A stretch of 64,000 bases of DNA from Haberlea rhodopensis (lineage: Eukaryota; Streptophyta; Magnoliopsida; Lamiales; Gesneriaceae). The position numbers and the translations under genes are program-made. Each line of letters starts with the position of its first letter. Position 1 is the stretch's first letter. The stretch covers positions 4,712,001-4,776,000 of the forward strand of contig CAJQUN010000021.1 in assembly GCA_907163345.1 (NCBI GenBank), given 5' to 3'. This document shows positions 22,339 through 34,332 of this stretch, one piece after another. Below the pieces are notes generated by a model. The model did no database searches and was not told where the DNA came from. It saw only the letters and a list, made by a program, of their open reading frames with translations.

Positions 22339-23828
22339 TGTTGGGATATGCCCTAAGACAAGTCATTAGATGATTGTTTAAGACATACAATGTTTATGGA
22401 TTTATGAATGGCAATTCATTATTGTATATTATTCTTTTAACTGTGCATTGTGAATTAATATATATGTTAATGTCCTTAGAATAATATTGTATTATTCTTA
22501 AAGATGTTCCTAGTCAAGTATTATCATGAAAGGGATAATGATAATACGTAGAGACTAGTATATGTTGATCGATGAATTGTTCATTGATATGAGATATCAA
22601 ATCAACATATGGGTACATGTTAGAGAACGATGTACTGAACAGACCCACCATGAGAATGCAACATGGATAGTTATATGATCGTCATATGCAATTCTCATAG
22701 TGATAATAATGTATGTAATCCTTACGACTTGTGATCATCAGAGATCCCAACATAAGGAGTTATGTATCTTGATATCGTCAAACGTTACCCGTAACAGGGT
22801 ATACTATAAAGGCGACTATTGGATACACTACGAATTATGTAGAGGGATGTTGACTGATCGAGATAGGATTTGTCCCTCCTATATAACAGGAGATGTGTTT
22901 GGCCCTTGATCAAGTGAGAACTAAAATGCATGGCCATGCTCGAATGAGTTGATATGAGATATCGAGCTTATTCGTTTATTCTAGTTATACTTGGGGATCA
23001 AGAAATAGAGATTGAATATACGAGTATGACTATTCCATGACTCGTGTTCAATCTAAACACAAAGGACAAAGGGATTAAGTTACATGATTAATATTATCAC
23101 GAGTTCTAAAGGTTATGTCGAGTCATTGACATTCTCGTAATTTGGGTAGCATCGATGTGTTGCTAGATACCGCTCGATGCTTGCGACATAAAATGAGATT
23201 TTATGTCACTGCCAACATTACGAGATCCTATCGGGTCGCACAAAAGATTAAATCGAGAAGGGAAATTAAATTCATGGGATGAATTAAATAATTAAGAGGA
23301 GTCTTAATTAATTATCATAAGGATTAATTAAATCATGGGCTTAAGCCCATGAAGCTTTAAGAAAGCCTTTAATTAATTATATTTAATATGATTGCAAGGT
23401 GATTAATTGGAAGACAATTCATAACACTCAAAACCCTACACAAGCAAGAGAAAAACGGCCGCATCATCACAAGAGCTCTCGGCCTCCTTCAAAGTCGAGG
23501 GGTTCTTGGTGGTTTGGTGGTTGTTTCGATTGTGAATCGAGTTTGTTTCGTGTATAGGATTAATAACAAGTCTAGCAACTTGTTATTAAACCATCCCTTC
23601 ATTCGATTCGATCGTGTGGATACCGTTGAGGCAAAACCATTCGTGTTTTGCTATTGACTCGGAGAAGGCGTAGGACGTGGTGCAGCTCCGTGGATTCGGC
23701 TTCAAACACGCTACAAGGGTAAGACACTTGTAATTCTCTAATCCGATATGAATCCCTATGTATAGATCGCTGGTTTGTAATCCCAAAATTTTATTCCGCT
23801 GCGTTGTATGCTCATGGGGTTACTAACA
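22339..23828 (+). repeat. Copia 3' LTR (1,490 bp)
   Basis: Nearly identical to 15154-16642. The differences noted are an extra A at about 23282 and T to G near 23650. It is followed directly by TSD TCTTT (23829-23833), after which gypsy sequence resumes. Confidence 0.95.
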
Positions 23829-25315
23829 TCTTTGGATGAGAGCCGTCCCCATAAAAGGTCCACTGGAACCCCTGATCAGACAGAAAACGTACCATCCTCT
23901 GTCGGCAATCTACCACAGCTCGGTATCTGCTCAACACATCAATGCCGACAATGCAATCAAAATCTGCCATCTCTAACTGAATCAGATCGGCCCTCAGATC
24001 ATTGCCCTCAAAATAAATGAGGCAATCAGATAACAGTCGGTCTGCAATCACATGTTTCCCCGTGGGTGTCGAGACCATGAGAGGCGTGGGTAACAGAGAC
24101 GAGCACAAGCGGTGTCTCTCCACAAAAAGCAGCAGACACAAAAGAATGGGAATCACATGTATCTATCAATAAAAATGCAGGGTACGTAAATAAATGACAC
24201 GTACCAGCAATGACCTCTTCTGGGGCTGCCTCAGCCTGCTCCCGAGTCAGTGCATACACCTGACCCTGCGACGGTCCTGCCGCCTGACCTCCCTGTGGTC
24301 GAGGTGCAAACTGCTGTCTCTGTGGTGCTGTCCTAGCGTCAAATCTTGGCCTATTCGGCCCTGAATCTGCCTGACCTGCCCGATTAGGGCAATTCCGAGC
24401 TAGGTGGCCCACCCTGCCACAAACATAACAGCCTCGGCAGTCACGCGACAAATGAAATCCTCCACAGTGGTCACACCTGTTCCCTCCTGTCTTACTCCCC
24501 TGTGTAGGTCCCCGATTGCTTTGTTTCTGACTCTGAGACTTCTTCCCACCTAATCTAGAAGATGATGAGGCCCCACGAGGCTTGAACTGGTCCCCTCGTG
24601 GCCTCAGGCTATCAACAACAGGCCTCTGTGGTGGTACGAAAGGGGGTACAACGTCCTTGTACGCGCCCACTGCAATCTCTGCCCGTGTCAGGGCGTCATC
24701 AAAAGAGCTGGGGTTGTTGGAGACAACCCGATCAAACAGTTCTGGCCTCAGTCTCTTCAGAAAGTTTCTCATCTTGGCATGACTGCTCACAGCGACATGA
24801 GGTACATATCTCAGCAGTGAGGAATACTGCATAGCGTAGTCTGACACTGACAGACTGCCTTGCTTTAAACTATTGAACTCATCTTCCTTCAATTGTCTGG
24901 CAGCTGCAGAAAAATACCGGTTAAGGAATCGGGTCCTGAATACAGTCCAGTCAACTGTCACACTTTGAGCTCTCAGCTCCATCACCGTGGTCTTCCACCA
25001 CATAGAAGGCTTCTTCGCCAACTGAAACTCGGCTAACCTCAGCCATGCGGTACGTGCACAAGGCGCAGTCACAAGTATCTGCTCTATCCGCTCCAGCCAC
25101 TCTTCGGCTGCTTCATCAGACTCAATCCCCTCAAATATAGGTGGATGGAAGTTCAGAAACTGTGTCAAACTGAGCTCCCCTGGTAATAACATCTGTGAAC
25201 TGGGCTCCACGCCTACAGCATGTGGCGGTAAAGGATTCAGCTGAGCAATACTGGCATTCATACTGCCCATATCCCCTATCTCTTCATTGAGGTTCTCCGG
25301 ATTAATAGCCGCCAT
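23829..25315 (-). pseudogene. Gypsy gag and protease, degenerate
   Basis: A 429-codon minus-strand frame starts with ATG at 25315. It holds a retrotransposon gag domain (EEWLERIEQI, WTVFRTRFLNRYF) and a zinc knuckle, CYVCGRVGHLARNC, near 24400-24450. It then enters protease, where the usual DTG-Ala is DTC-Asp in LLIDTCDSHSF (about 24160). A frameshift near 24150 moves the remainder (FDCIVGIDVLSRYRAVVDC) to another frame, ending at the copia insertion. Gag would be nearly complete, but the protease cannot work and the link to pol is lost. In an active copy gag forms particles and protease processes gag-pol. Confidence 0.88.
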
Positions 25316-25517
25316 GCTTCAACACAAGAGTTAACAACAATACCAACATCAGTTCATAATATAAGCCGTTAGATAACAAGAGTATCATATTCAAAAGCAT
25401 GTTAGTATAACACTTATACAACAATATGCATCACATGCATAACATGCCCAACAATGAATACCTAGCCAACTTGTCTCTAAAGGCTACCCTTCACTCTTCC
25501 CTGGTTATCTAACCACT

Positions 25518-25529
25518 GCTCTGATACCA
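25518..25529 (-). other. Gypsy primer-binding site (initiator tRNA-Met)
   Basis: The minus strand reads TGGTATCAGAGC, five bases inside the 5' LTR end at 25535. This is the usual primer site for many plant LTR retrotransposons. Confidence 0.9.
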
Positions 25530-25534
25530 CTAAA

Positions 25535-26263
25535 TGTGAGACCCCGTTATCTAAACAAGATACTAAGGTGCGATTAAGAGAACTAAACATATATATATAT
25601 ATATATATATATCAGAGTATTAGGCCGTGTTGATCACCTGAGCTTAAGAGATTACAGTACCAAAAGTTCAAAAAGGAATTATACACATTCCTAACGAAAG
25701 GTACTACAATATAGTTTTACTCTACTGCTTGTAGAAACTATATAAAAGTGACTCTCTATACAGCCAATCCTGTAGCACTCCTTACAGCTCAGCGTTTTCA
25801 ACCCCGACCCTGGTTCTCATCATCAAAAGCACCTACAAAGACAACCCCCAACACATGAGCATATCATAGTTCATATTCAACATAATATGAATGTAATGCA
25901 TAATGCATAATCATAGATATGAAATACTTCCTGTATTTCCAATGCATTTAAAACTCCCATTGGTTGTCCCTGTACCATAACTCAAAATCAATTCAATGTA
26001 TGATGTTATGGCTTGTATGAATGTCATGACATTACTTCACTTCTTAAATCTTTACTTCTTTCTTAGTCAGTTTATCATCAGTGTATTTTAATGCTTCTTA
26101 CTTATTAACTTCATAATGAGCGGTACCATCTTCCCCGCTTCATTATTTCATAACAAGCGGTACCTTCTTCCCCGCTAGCGGTACCCTCTTCCCCGCTCTT
26201 CATACTAACGGTACCTTCTTCCCCGCTTAGTATGGTATACCTCGCCTCCATGTGCAAGCCTTG
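25535..26263 (-). repeat. Gypsy 5' LTR, first segment
   Basis: Matches 10217 to about 10929 of the other LTR, with a longer TA run near 25590. The non-autonomous element at 26264-30878 interrupts it; CCTTG (26259-26263) is the left TSD of that insertion. Confidence 0.93.
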
Positions 26264-28349
26264 TGTCACACCCCAATTTGCAAAGATACCATTTATTATG
26301 TTTATAGAAATACTCTTTATAAAAATTTCAACAACACCTCCTTTGTTTATATCACATCCGAATACAAAAATCAAAATCCATAACACAAGAAACACCATCA
26401 TATATATATGAATCGCAATGACACAAAGATAACCCCATAGCCCAGCAGGTCGTCATCCATGTACAACAGATCTCAGAAACCCGTAGGAGCGCATCACCCT
26501 GCTCAGTAAGTCCAGATAGCAGACATCGTCATGCTCACCTACAATGCATGAACTACATGAGCTAATGCCTAGTAAATAAAAATCATGCATGCTATGAAAA
26601 TGACATGAGACATCAATAACATGTATACCAAGATGCATACTTGAAAATACATAACATTTTATCCAAAATCATATTTTTCCTGGGCCCCTTGACCCACCTT
26701 CTATGCACCGGAACAGAGCTCTGAATCAATAGGCACACAGCCATAGACACACAACCAATATAGTGGATTGATACAGTCGAATGGTCCATCCTCCCGTGAC
26801 CCCCAGAGGCACATCACCGAACAACCTCTGCGATCACCCGAGAAGTACCCCACCCGCAGCATCAATCAAAAGAAGAATATCAGCAAGTGGTCCATCCCCT
26901 CATGATTACCAAGGGCACATCTCTAACAACCCTTTTAATCCTCTGAGGAGTACCCCACCGCTATACTCAACATATCATATAAGTCCGCCTCGCAAACCTC
27001 GGTGTCATAGCAGTGGTCAACAAAATATTTTCCTTTTTTCTAAAAATAATGTCGTGCATGCCAGACATCAAATATACTCATATATTATGCATGCACGTGC
27101 AAATGCAAATGAACAGTTAATTCAATGCAACAACAATTAAATAATTTGAACATCAAATAATACATATATATCACCTTATTCAAGCACCAACACAATTAAT
27201 ATCACAAGAAATACTATGTTCATGCATTGTAGTTGCAGATGGATTTTTACTTACCTTTCACCAGTTGATATTGCTCGATTCCTAGGTAATAGACAATCAA
27301 TCTACACAATTCAAATATTGATTTTAACAAATAATTCATCAAAGTTCATTTATGATCAGCTATCTGAAATTAATTCATTTACGCAATTTATTTTCATCCT
27401 ATCGCTATTTAGCTCTTTATATACAATTTTTGTAACTCATTTTATACCACAATTTATTGAATTTGAAGGTATAACCTTAAATTTTAACATTAAAATTCCT
27501 ATAAACTTGAAATGACAACATAATCTAAAATTTCTTGTCAATTACTATTTGTAATCGTATAATCTATCACCTACATTAATTTCATAATTTTCTAGAAATA
27601 CTAAAAATTTAGGCTTTTCATAAACACTAAAAATAGGAAGAGAAAAATACCTCAAATCGAAGCTGATAATTCGAGGATTCCGAATATATAATTTATTTGA
27701 AGTTTCGACAGCGTTACGAAGTCCAAACATCGAAAACACCACATAACCCTATTCTTTTCTCTCCTCTCAGTTCGATTTCTCTCTTCTCTATTCTCCGTGT
27801 ATCGAACTGTGTGTGCGTGTGTATCATTGTAACATGTATATATTATATAATATAGTAAGTCGGTCAACCAATATATAATAATATATATTTTTATTTATTT
27901 ATTTCTTTCTTTCTTTTCAATTATTCGTTTTATTATTATTATTATTATTATTATTTTGTTATATATATTATTTATTATTATTCTTTGAATCAGAAACACA
28001 TACTACTTTGGACATGAATTCGGGTATTGGAATGACCGAGTTTGTGAAAGACGTCTGAATAAAAGTTGTAGATCTATATCTTATCTTTCATCTGGCTTTA
28101 GAATAACTTGATTCTGACGTCGGACGAGAAAGTTATATATACTTTACCTAAACATTATATACTTCAAAATTAATTTTCCCCTTCCTCCGGTAGTTTTCGG
28201 CAAAAACTCAAAACAGGAAAGTGGTAGCCCTATGAATTATCTTTTTAATGAAATTGACCTCGTCGTATTTCGGCGAATTTCGGCGAAGATTTAAATAGTT
28301 TTTACTACTATCTCCAACATAAATTTAAGTATTAGACTCGGGTATTACA
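26264..28349 (-). repeat. LTR A of the non-autonomous element
   Basis: A direct repeat of 28785-30878, starting TGTCACACCCCAATTTGC. It carries a TTA microsatellite near 27930 and several short frames that recur in both LTRs; none resembles a known protein. Confidence 0.92.
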
Positions 28350-28784
28350 TTCTCCCCTCCTTATAAAAATTTCGTCCCCGAAATTTTACTTATCTGAAGA
28401 GTTCTGGATATTTGACTTTCATTTCATCCTTAAATTTCCATTGGGGTATTAAACAACTATAATCAAAACATTACTTATTGTTTGAATCCTTTTAAACCTT
28501 ACGAGCGATTTCAATTTTTTAACATTTAAGTGCTTATGGCAAACATTCCATTTATGGACAACTGAAGGTTCATGTCATTTTATCCAGTTCAAAATTGATA
28601 ATCACCATGCTTGCAACACTTTTCTTTATGATAATCTAATAACACATTAGCAATAAAATTGCGTAAGACATATAAAACATAATAAAATACAATACAACTT
28701 ACTGGCATGGCTGTGCTCCACAAGTTCTGAGCTCGTGTACATGGACAGTCCACAGAACCAAAACCGTGCTCTGATACCACTAAA
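28350..28784 (-). other. Interior of the non-autonomous LTR element
   Basis: 435 bp holding only replication signals: the purine tract at the left edge, and GCTCTGATACCA (28768-28779), which on the minus strand is the primer-binding site TGGTATCAGAGC, at the right edge. No open frame resembles gag or pol. Confidence 0.9.
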
Positions 28785-30450
28785 TGTCACACCCCAATTT
28801 GCAAAGATACCATTTATTATGTTTATAGAAATACTCTTTATAAAAATTTCAACACCTCCTCCTTTGTTTATATCACATCCGGATACAAAAATCAAAATCC
28901 ATAACACCAGAAACACCATCATATATATATGAATCGCAATGACACAAAGATAACCCCATAGCCCAGCAGGTCGTCATCCATGTACAACAGATCTCAGAAA
29001 CCCGTAGGAGCGCATCACCCTGCTCAGTAAGTCCAGATAGCAGACATCGTCATGCTCACCTACAATGCATGAACTACATGAGCTAATGCCCAGTAAATAA
29101 AAATCATGCATGCTATGAAAATGACATGAGACATCAATAACATGTATACCAAGATGCATACTCGAAAATACATAACATTTTATCCAAAATCATATTTTTC
29201 CTGGGCCCCTTGACCCACCTTCTATGCACCGGAACAGAGATCTGAATCAATAGGCACACAGCCATAGGCACACAGCCAATATAGTGGATTGATACAGTCG
29301 AATGGTCCATCCTCCCGTGACCCCCAGAGGCACATCACCGAACAACCTCTGCGATCACCCGAGAAGTACCCCACCCGCAGCATCAATCAAAAGAAGAATA
29401 TCAGCAAGTGGTCCATCCCCTCATGATTACCAAGGGCACATCTCTAACAACCCTTTTAATCCTCTGAGGAGTACCCCACCGCTATACTCAACATATCATA
29501 TAAGTCCGCCTCGCAAACCTCGGTGTCATAGCAGTGGTCAACAAAATATTTTCCTTTTTTCTCAAAATAATGTCGTGCATGCCAGACATCAAATATACTC
29601 ATATATTATGCATGCACGTGCAAATGCAAATGAACAGTTAATTCAATGCAACAACAATTAAATAATTTGAACATCAAATAATACATATATATCACCTTAT
29701 TCAAGCACCAACACAATTAATATCACAAGAAATACTATGTTCATGCATTGTAGTTGCAGATGGATTTTTACTTACCTTTCACCAGTTGATATTGCTCGAT
29801 TCCTAGGTAATAGACAATCAATCTACACAATTCAAATATTGATTTTAACAAATAATTCATCAAAGTTCATTTATGATCAGCTATCTGAAATTAATTCATT
29901 TACGCAATTTATTTTCATCCTATCGCTATTTAGCTCTTTATATACAATTTTTGTAACTCATTTTATACCACAATTTATTGAATTTGAAGGTATAACCTTA
30001 AATTTTAACATTAAAATTCCTATAAACTTGAAATGACAACATAATCTAAAATTTCTTGTCAATTACTATTTGTAATCGTATAATCTATCACCTACATTAA
30101 TTTCATAATTTTCTAGAAATACTAAAAATTTAGGCTTTTCATAAACACTAAAAATAGGAAGAGAAAAATACCTCAAATCGAAGCTGATAATTCGAGGATT
30201 CCGAATATATAATTTATTTGAAGTTTCGACAGCGTTACGAAGTCCAAACATCGAAAACACCACATAACCCTATTCTTTTCTCTCCTCTCAGTTCGATTTC
30301 TCTCTTCTCTATTCTCCGTGTATCGAACTGTGTGTGCGTGTGTATCATTGTAACATGTATATATTATATATAATATAGTAAGTCGGTCAACCAATATATA
30401 ATAATATATATTTTTATTTATTTATTTCTTTCTTTCTTTTCAATTATTCG

Positions 30451-30484
<34 letters not shown>

Positions 30485-30878
30485 TTGTTATATATATTAT
30501 TTATTATTATTCTTTGAATCAGAAACACATACTACTTTAGACATGAATTCGGGTATTGGAATGACCGAGTTTGTGAAAGACGTCTGAATAAAAGTTGTAG
30601 ATCTATATCTTATCTTTCATCTGGCTTTAGAATAACTTGATTCTGACGTCGGACGAGAAAGTTATATATACTTTACCTAAACATTATATACTTCAAAATT
30701 AATTTTCCCCTTCCTCCGGTAGTTTTCGGCAAAAACTCAAAACAGGAAAGTGGTAGCCCTATGAATTATCTTTTTAATGAAATTGACCTCGTCGTATTTC
30801 GGCGAATTTCGGCGAAGATTTAAATAGTTTTTACTACTATCTCTAACATAAATTTAAGTATTAGACTCGGGTATTACA
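28785..30878 (-). repeat. LTR B of the non-autonomous element
   Basis: The second copy of the 2.09-kb LTR. Its TTA run near 30455 is longer than in LTR A and it has an extra TA near 30370. It is followed by TSD CCTTG, after which the gypsy LTR resumes. Confidence 0.92.
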
Positions 30879-30883
30879 CCTTG

Positions 30884-32517
30884 CTCCACATTTTAGCGGT
30901 ATAAGCGTAAGCATTAAAAATCACCACTACGATAACCCTGACTCGTGGAATACACACTCTTTATTCCACAACATACATATGCAACAACAATACATAATAA
31001 CATGTATCATAACACATAATGCCCCACTTTGCATCTTATCATATGTCAATTAATGATCATTTAATACATGTTACCGTTGGGATGCCCGTACGTCGCTTAC
31101 GTACCTTTCCAAAATGTGGTGTGTTGCTGGACTCTATCCCCTGCGCTGTGTAGCTATCTGTGAAGGCTCTACACCAGTGTACAACACAATATTAGATGTA
31201 TTATCATAATTCAATACCAAATTTAAACAAATTCCACATTTTAAAAAAAATCAGGCACTACCGATCGATCGGTCCTCATCACCGATCGATCGGTGATCAC
31301 TACAAATTTAATAAAAAAGCTACGGCTTTTGCCGATCGATCGGTGTTCTTTACCGATCGATCGGTCGCTCTGTTTCAGTGCGATTTTTCCAGAATTCTCT
31401 TTCATACCCTTCGATCTAGCACGTAAGACATACAACATGCCTAACCCAACATCTAGCAGCTACAAGACACTACCCTGAGTGTATTCATAACAAATTCATA
31501 CCCCAAACTCAAACCCACATGTATTAAAAACACCCATTTACATCAGTACTCAACCAACCTTTCCGGAAACAGGGTAACATATTTCATTTCCAGATTTCTT
31601 GAGCACCTCATTTCATGCTATTAAAGCTACAACATATAACATAAAACATGCTCGAACAAAAACGCCATGGGCTTTACAAAACTACCATGCATGTACTCAA
31701 ATCAAAGGTTTACCAAAAACCTAGCTAACATGCATGATAACACCTTCACAACATCACTCCCATCCCATATTTTCCAGAAAAACAGGGCATACACCTTACC
31801 CAGATTTTCGAACACCATATTTTACATGCTTAAATCCTTCACATAAAACATGTAACGTGCTTAAGGAAAAATACTGGAAGCTTCATAACAACACCATGTA
31901 AGCATTTAAATCCAAGGTTTTAAGAAACCTAAGCTAACATGCCATTTTCACACCACTTAAAAACATGAACTTAATCAAGCTTAAATAAAAAACAGAGCAT
32001 GGTTTCTCACCCTACTTTGCTCCGATTTTTGGAGGGTCTTCAAGCAATGAAAATGGAAGGGCTCCACACGATTTTGCTTAGTAGATGCTGGAGATTATTT
32101 GGGAGAGAAAGGGCGAGATTTGGAGTGGAGGAGAAGGGTGAAATGATTGTGCCAAGTGGGGTGGATAGTCAGCTACTTGCACAGCTGATTGGTATGGGTT
32201 GGGGGGTGGTTGGGTGTTGGGTGGTATGATGTGTTATGTTTTGGTCCCGGTATTTAGCACGATGTATTAAAATATCCTCACATGATATTTATAGTATTTT
32301 CTCAATAAAATACTTCAATTCCTATTTAAACATGCTTCACCAAAACAAATAACACACACCCCAAATAAACACCACAACCCCAAAATCCCAACATATATCA
32401 CATGCACCCTGAAATGTATCTCCTCAATAATATTAATTCAATCCCATGAATTAACACCAAAATCATCATAATTTAATTAATGATTAAAATCACAATAATC
32501 ATTTCGGGGATATCACA
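30884..32517 (-). repeat. Gypsy 5' LTR, second segment
   Basis: Resumes at CTCCACATTTTAGCGG and matches 10930-12574. Together with 25535-26263 it makes an LTR of about 2.36 kb. It contains four intact CCGATCGATCGG palindromes at about 31260-31370. It ends in CACA and is followed by TSD AACAG (32518-32522). Confidence 0.93.
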
Positions 32518-32620
32518 AACAGTGACCCTGTGAACGGGGTGGTGTGCTTCTCTGGACCGGGCAGGCAATGGTGGGGTGATTTTTGGACGGTTGTGCAGAG
32601 CTTCTCTTCATTATTAATAT
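32518..32620 (+). pseudogene. LBD37/38/39-like pseudogene, continuation
   Basis: Removing the gypsy element and one AACAG copy joins GAAAGAACAG to TGACCCTGTGAACGG. This gives the ERTV-NPVNGVV region of the LOB domain (a 1-base deletion lies in the Asn codon), then LLWTG in a shifted frame and a stop within a few codons. Homology fades by about 32620. Confidence 0.75.
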
Positions 32621-33950
32621 ATTCACCCTCTTATCAGTTTTTAGAGCTCCTAAATCCATTTAGACACAAGTGTTATTGTTGAAAATAGTTCTGAGAGCCC
32701 GGGGGCCTACTAGTTGGAAGATTTTCTTCAATAATGCAGTAAATTGTAATGGAGTTGTGGGCGAAACTTGTATATTGATTTCTTATACCAACGACCCAAT
32801 CCTTATGGGAGGAGGTTAACAATCACCACCGAAGCGAGCTGTGGAGGTGAGAATGAAGTGAGGAAGATCAAAATCCCATATACTGGTACCTCACATTGAA
32901 GTGGATGATGAATGTCTAAATCTAAAGCTGCTAGTGACCCGTGGAAAACTAAAACAAAAGATGAAAAATAAACAAAAAGCAAAAGGGCAGTATTGCCGTG
33001 AGGAGTCTTGCTCATTGTTTGCTTGAACTCGTCTTTAAACTTGTCCATGGCCATCCTAGTGGCAGCAAGCTGGGAGTTTGGTCTTGCTATTGTCTTTTTG
33101 TTTGCTGGAGTAATTTGCTAAGAAAGCAACCCAACCATTGATTAGAAGCTCTGATCTGCACAAAGGACACATATATTTTCTCTTCCCGGCCATGAGACTT
33201 GATCCAGAACTAAAAAGTGGCCAAGAATGCATCCTATGCAGCAGCACACAAGTCCAATATTTTCAGCGATGCTTCTAAGACCTCAAGGCATCAACATCTT
33301 ATTCGAAAGCTTGGATGTTACACCTTCTCCAGGGAAGTTCTTTTTTTCTTCTAATTATGTTATCACCATTGTTTGAGAAAACTTAGTTCATATGATTAAT
33401 TAAGAGAATACCCACGGTCTCAGGAATTCTAGATGCACCAATCTTTTACGCGTATTTATACTGCTCTGTGCTTGTGAAGTGCTTTTAGAGTTAGCTAATT
33501 ATTCTTTCATTATATAATTAATGGTCGTGGTGCTAAAGAAATGTTCAGTACATTGGCAAAATAGATTATTAAAATACTACATAAATCCACTAAGCTTGGT
33601 TCTATGAAATGTAGTGAGTTCTTCAACGTCTACCTTACCATGGTAGTTGAGATTTTATAAAATCTCATGAATTTAGTATTTCACCACTATTCGGACTCAA
33701 TTTGAGCAAATGTCATCAACGGAGCTAGTATCCCGAAGAAGAGAATTCCCTTAATTTGACTTTATTGAGTTAACGACATTATGAACTCAAAGCCTGACTT
33801 CGTTAGCTGTGGTATATCTCTTATGTTACTTCATGTATTTAAATCACTAGATATTATTTTGGAGTTCTTCTGTTTCTCCTCTTTTGTGTTTCATGGCAGT
33901 ATCTCTACACGTGACCGAAGATTAGCATGCCCTTGACCCCAGCTCATCCT
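32621..33950. other. Unassigned region with short unrecognised frames
   Basis: No firm gene call. Two minus-strand stretches, about 33056-33247 (with YMCPLCRSELL, RING-like only by its spaced cysteines) and about 32803-33080 (RMAMDKFKDEF then hydrophobic residues), look protein-like. They are in different frames, lack clear splice signals, and match no family I know. They may be remnants of a gene. Confidence 0.3.
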
Positions 33951-34059
33951 CGGCCCCGGCTTGGCCCCAACTTGGCCTCGTCCAACTCCGCTTCAGCTGG
34001 GCCTCCGCAATCATCCTCAGCTTTGGCACTCAGTCATTATGCCTTGATTACGGACAGGA

Positions 34060-34210
34060 TCACCAGATCGGGCATGCAATCTTGCAATAAGCCCCTATTT
34101 GATGGCTCGGGCATGCAATCTTGCAGTAAGCGACAGCTCGGGCATTCAATCTCGCAGTAAGCCCCACATCAGGAGATCAGCTCGGGCATGCGATCTCGCA
34201 GTAAGGCCTT
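34060..34210. repeat. Short tandem array, CTCGGGCATGCAATCTYGCAGTAAG core
   Basis: Four imperfect copies of a roughly 26-bp core with spacers of 8-25 bp. It is the first of several adjacent arrays. No coding interpretation is supported. Confidence 0.8.
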
Positions 34211-34332
34211 ATTCATAAGCTTGTGATCTTTATTTGTTATGGATTTTGGATTAAGTTATTCGGATGTGGTGTATTGATATCGAGGTTCGAGAGTGGTGTG
34301 TGAATGTTGGAGTTAAGATGATGAGATAATGT

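Larger units (their letters stand above)
15154..23828 (+). mobile_element. Full-length, coding-intact Ty1/copia retrotransposon
   Basis: It is bounded by two LTRs of 1,489 and 1,490 bp and a perfect TCTTT TSD, with a tRNA-iMet primer-binding site, one uninterrupted gag-pol frame (18361-22323) and a purine tract before the 3' LTR. By eye I found only a 1-bp indel and one T/G difference between the LTRs, so the insertion is recent. It is antisense to the host gypsy element. A more diverged LTR of the same family stands alone at 43039-44551. Confidence 0.97.
26264..30878 (-). mobile_element. Non-autonomous LTR element, 435-bp interior, no coding
   Basis: Begins TGTCACACCCC and ends GGGTATTACA, with a perfect 5-bp TSD, CCTTG, at 26259-26263 and 30879-30883. 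Two LTRs of about 2.09 kb (26264-28349 and 28785-30878) enclose only 28350-28784. That interior keeps a tRNA-iMet primer site (28768-28779, minus) and a purine tract (GGAGGGGAGAA, minus, next to 28349), but no gag or pol. By eye the LTRs differ at about a dozen bases plus the length of a TTA run, so insertion was fairly recent. The sequence next to the purine tract (ATTTCGGGGACGAAAT) resembles the host gypsy element, suggesting a deletion derivative of the same lineage. Confidence 0.92.
10217..32517 (-). mobile_element. Ty3/gypsy chromovirus-type element with two nested insertions
   Basis: The LTRs begin TGTGAGACCCC and end GATATCACA on the plus strand. They lie at 10217-12574 and at 25535-26263 plus 30884-32517, with TSD AACAG on both sides. 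Coding order on the minus strand is gag, protease, RT, RNase H, integrase. The primer-binding site matches initiator tRNA-Met, and a purine tract precedes the 3' LTR. The order and the integrase C-terminal tail (VQWDRRGVEEATWE) suggest a Tekay/Del-like chromovirus; the lineage call is inference. It is inactive: frameshifts, stops, a protease-site change and loss of the RT active site. Without the insertions it would be about 9 kb. Confidence 0.93.

Noticed and set aside
26781..27140. 119-codon frame repeated at 29302
   Set aside because: Lies in both LTRs of the non-autonomous element; Pro/Ser-rich low-complexity reading with no known domain. LTR shadow.
10217..32517. Reading the duplicated 10.2-12.6 kb and 25.5-32.5 kb regions as a segmental duplication
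   Set aside because: TG...CA ends, primer site, purine tract and a 5-bp target duplication show they are the two LTRs of one element.
32803..33247. Minus-strand frames with a CPLC-type RING-like motif
   Set aside because: Only four spaced cysteines, frames differ, and no splice signals join them. Not enough for a gene call; kept as an unassigned region.
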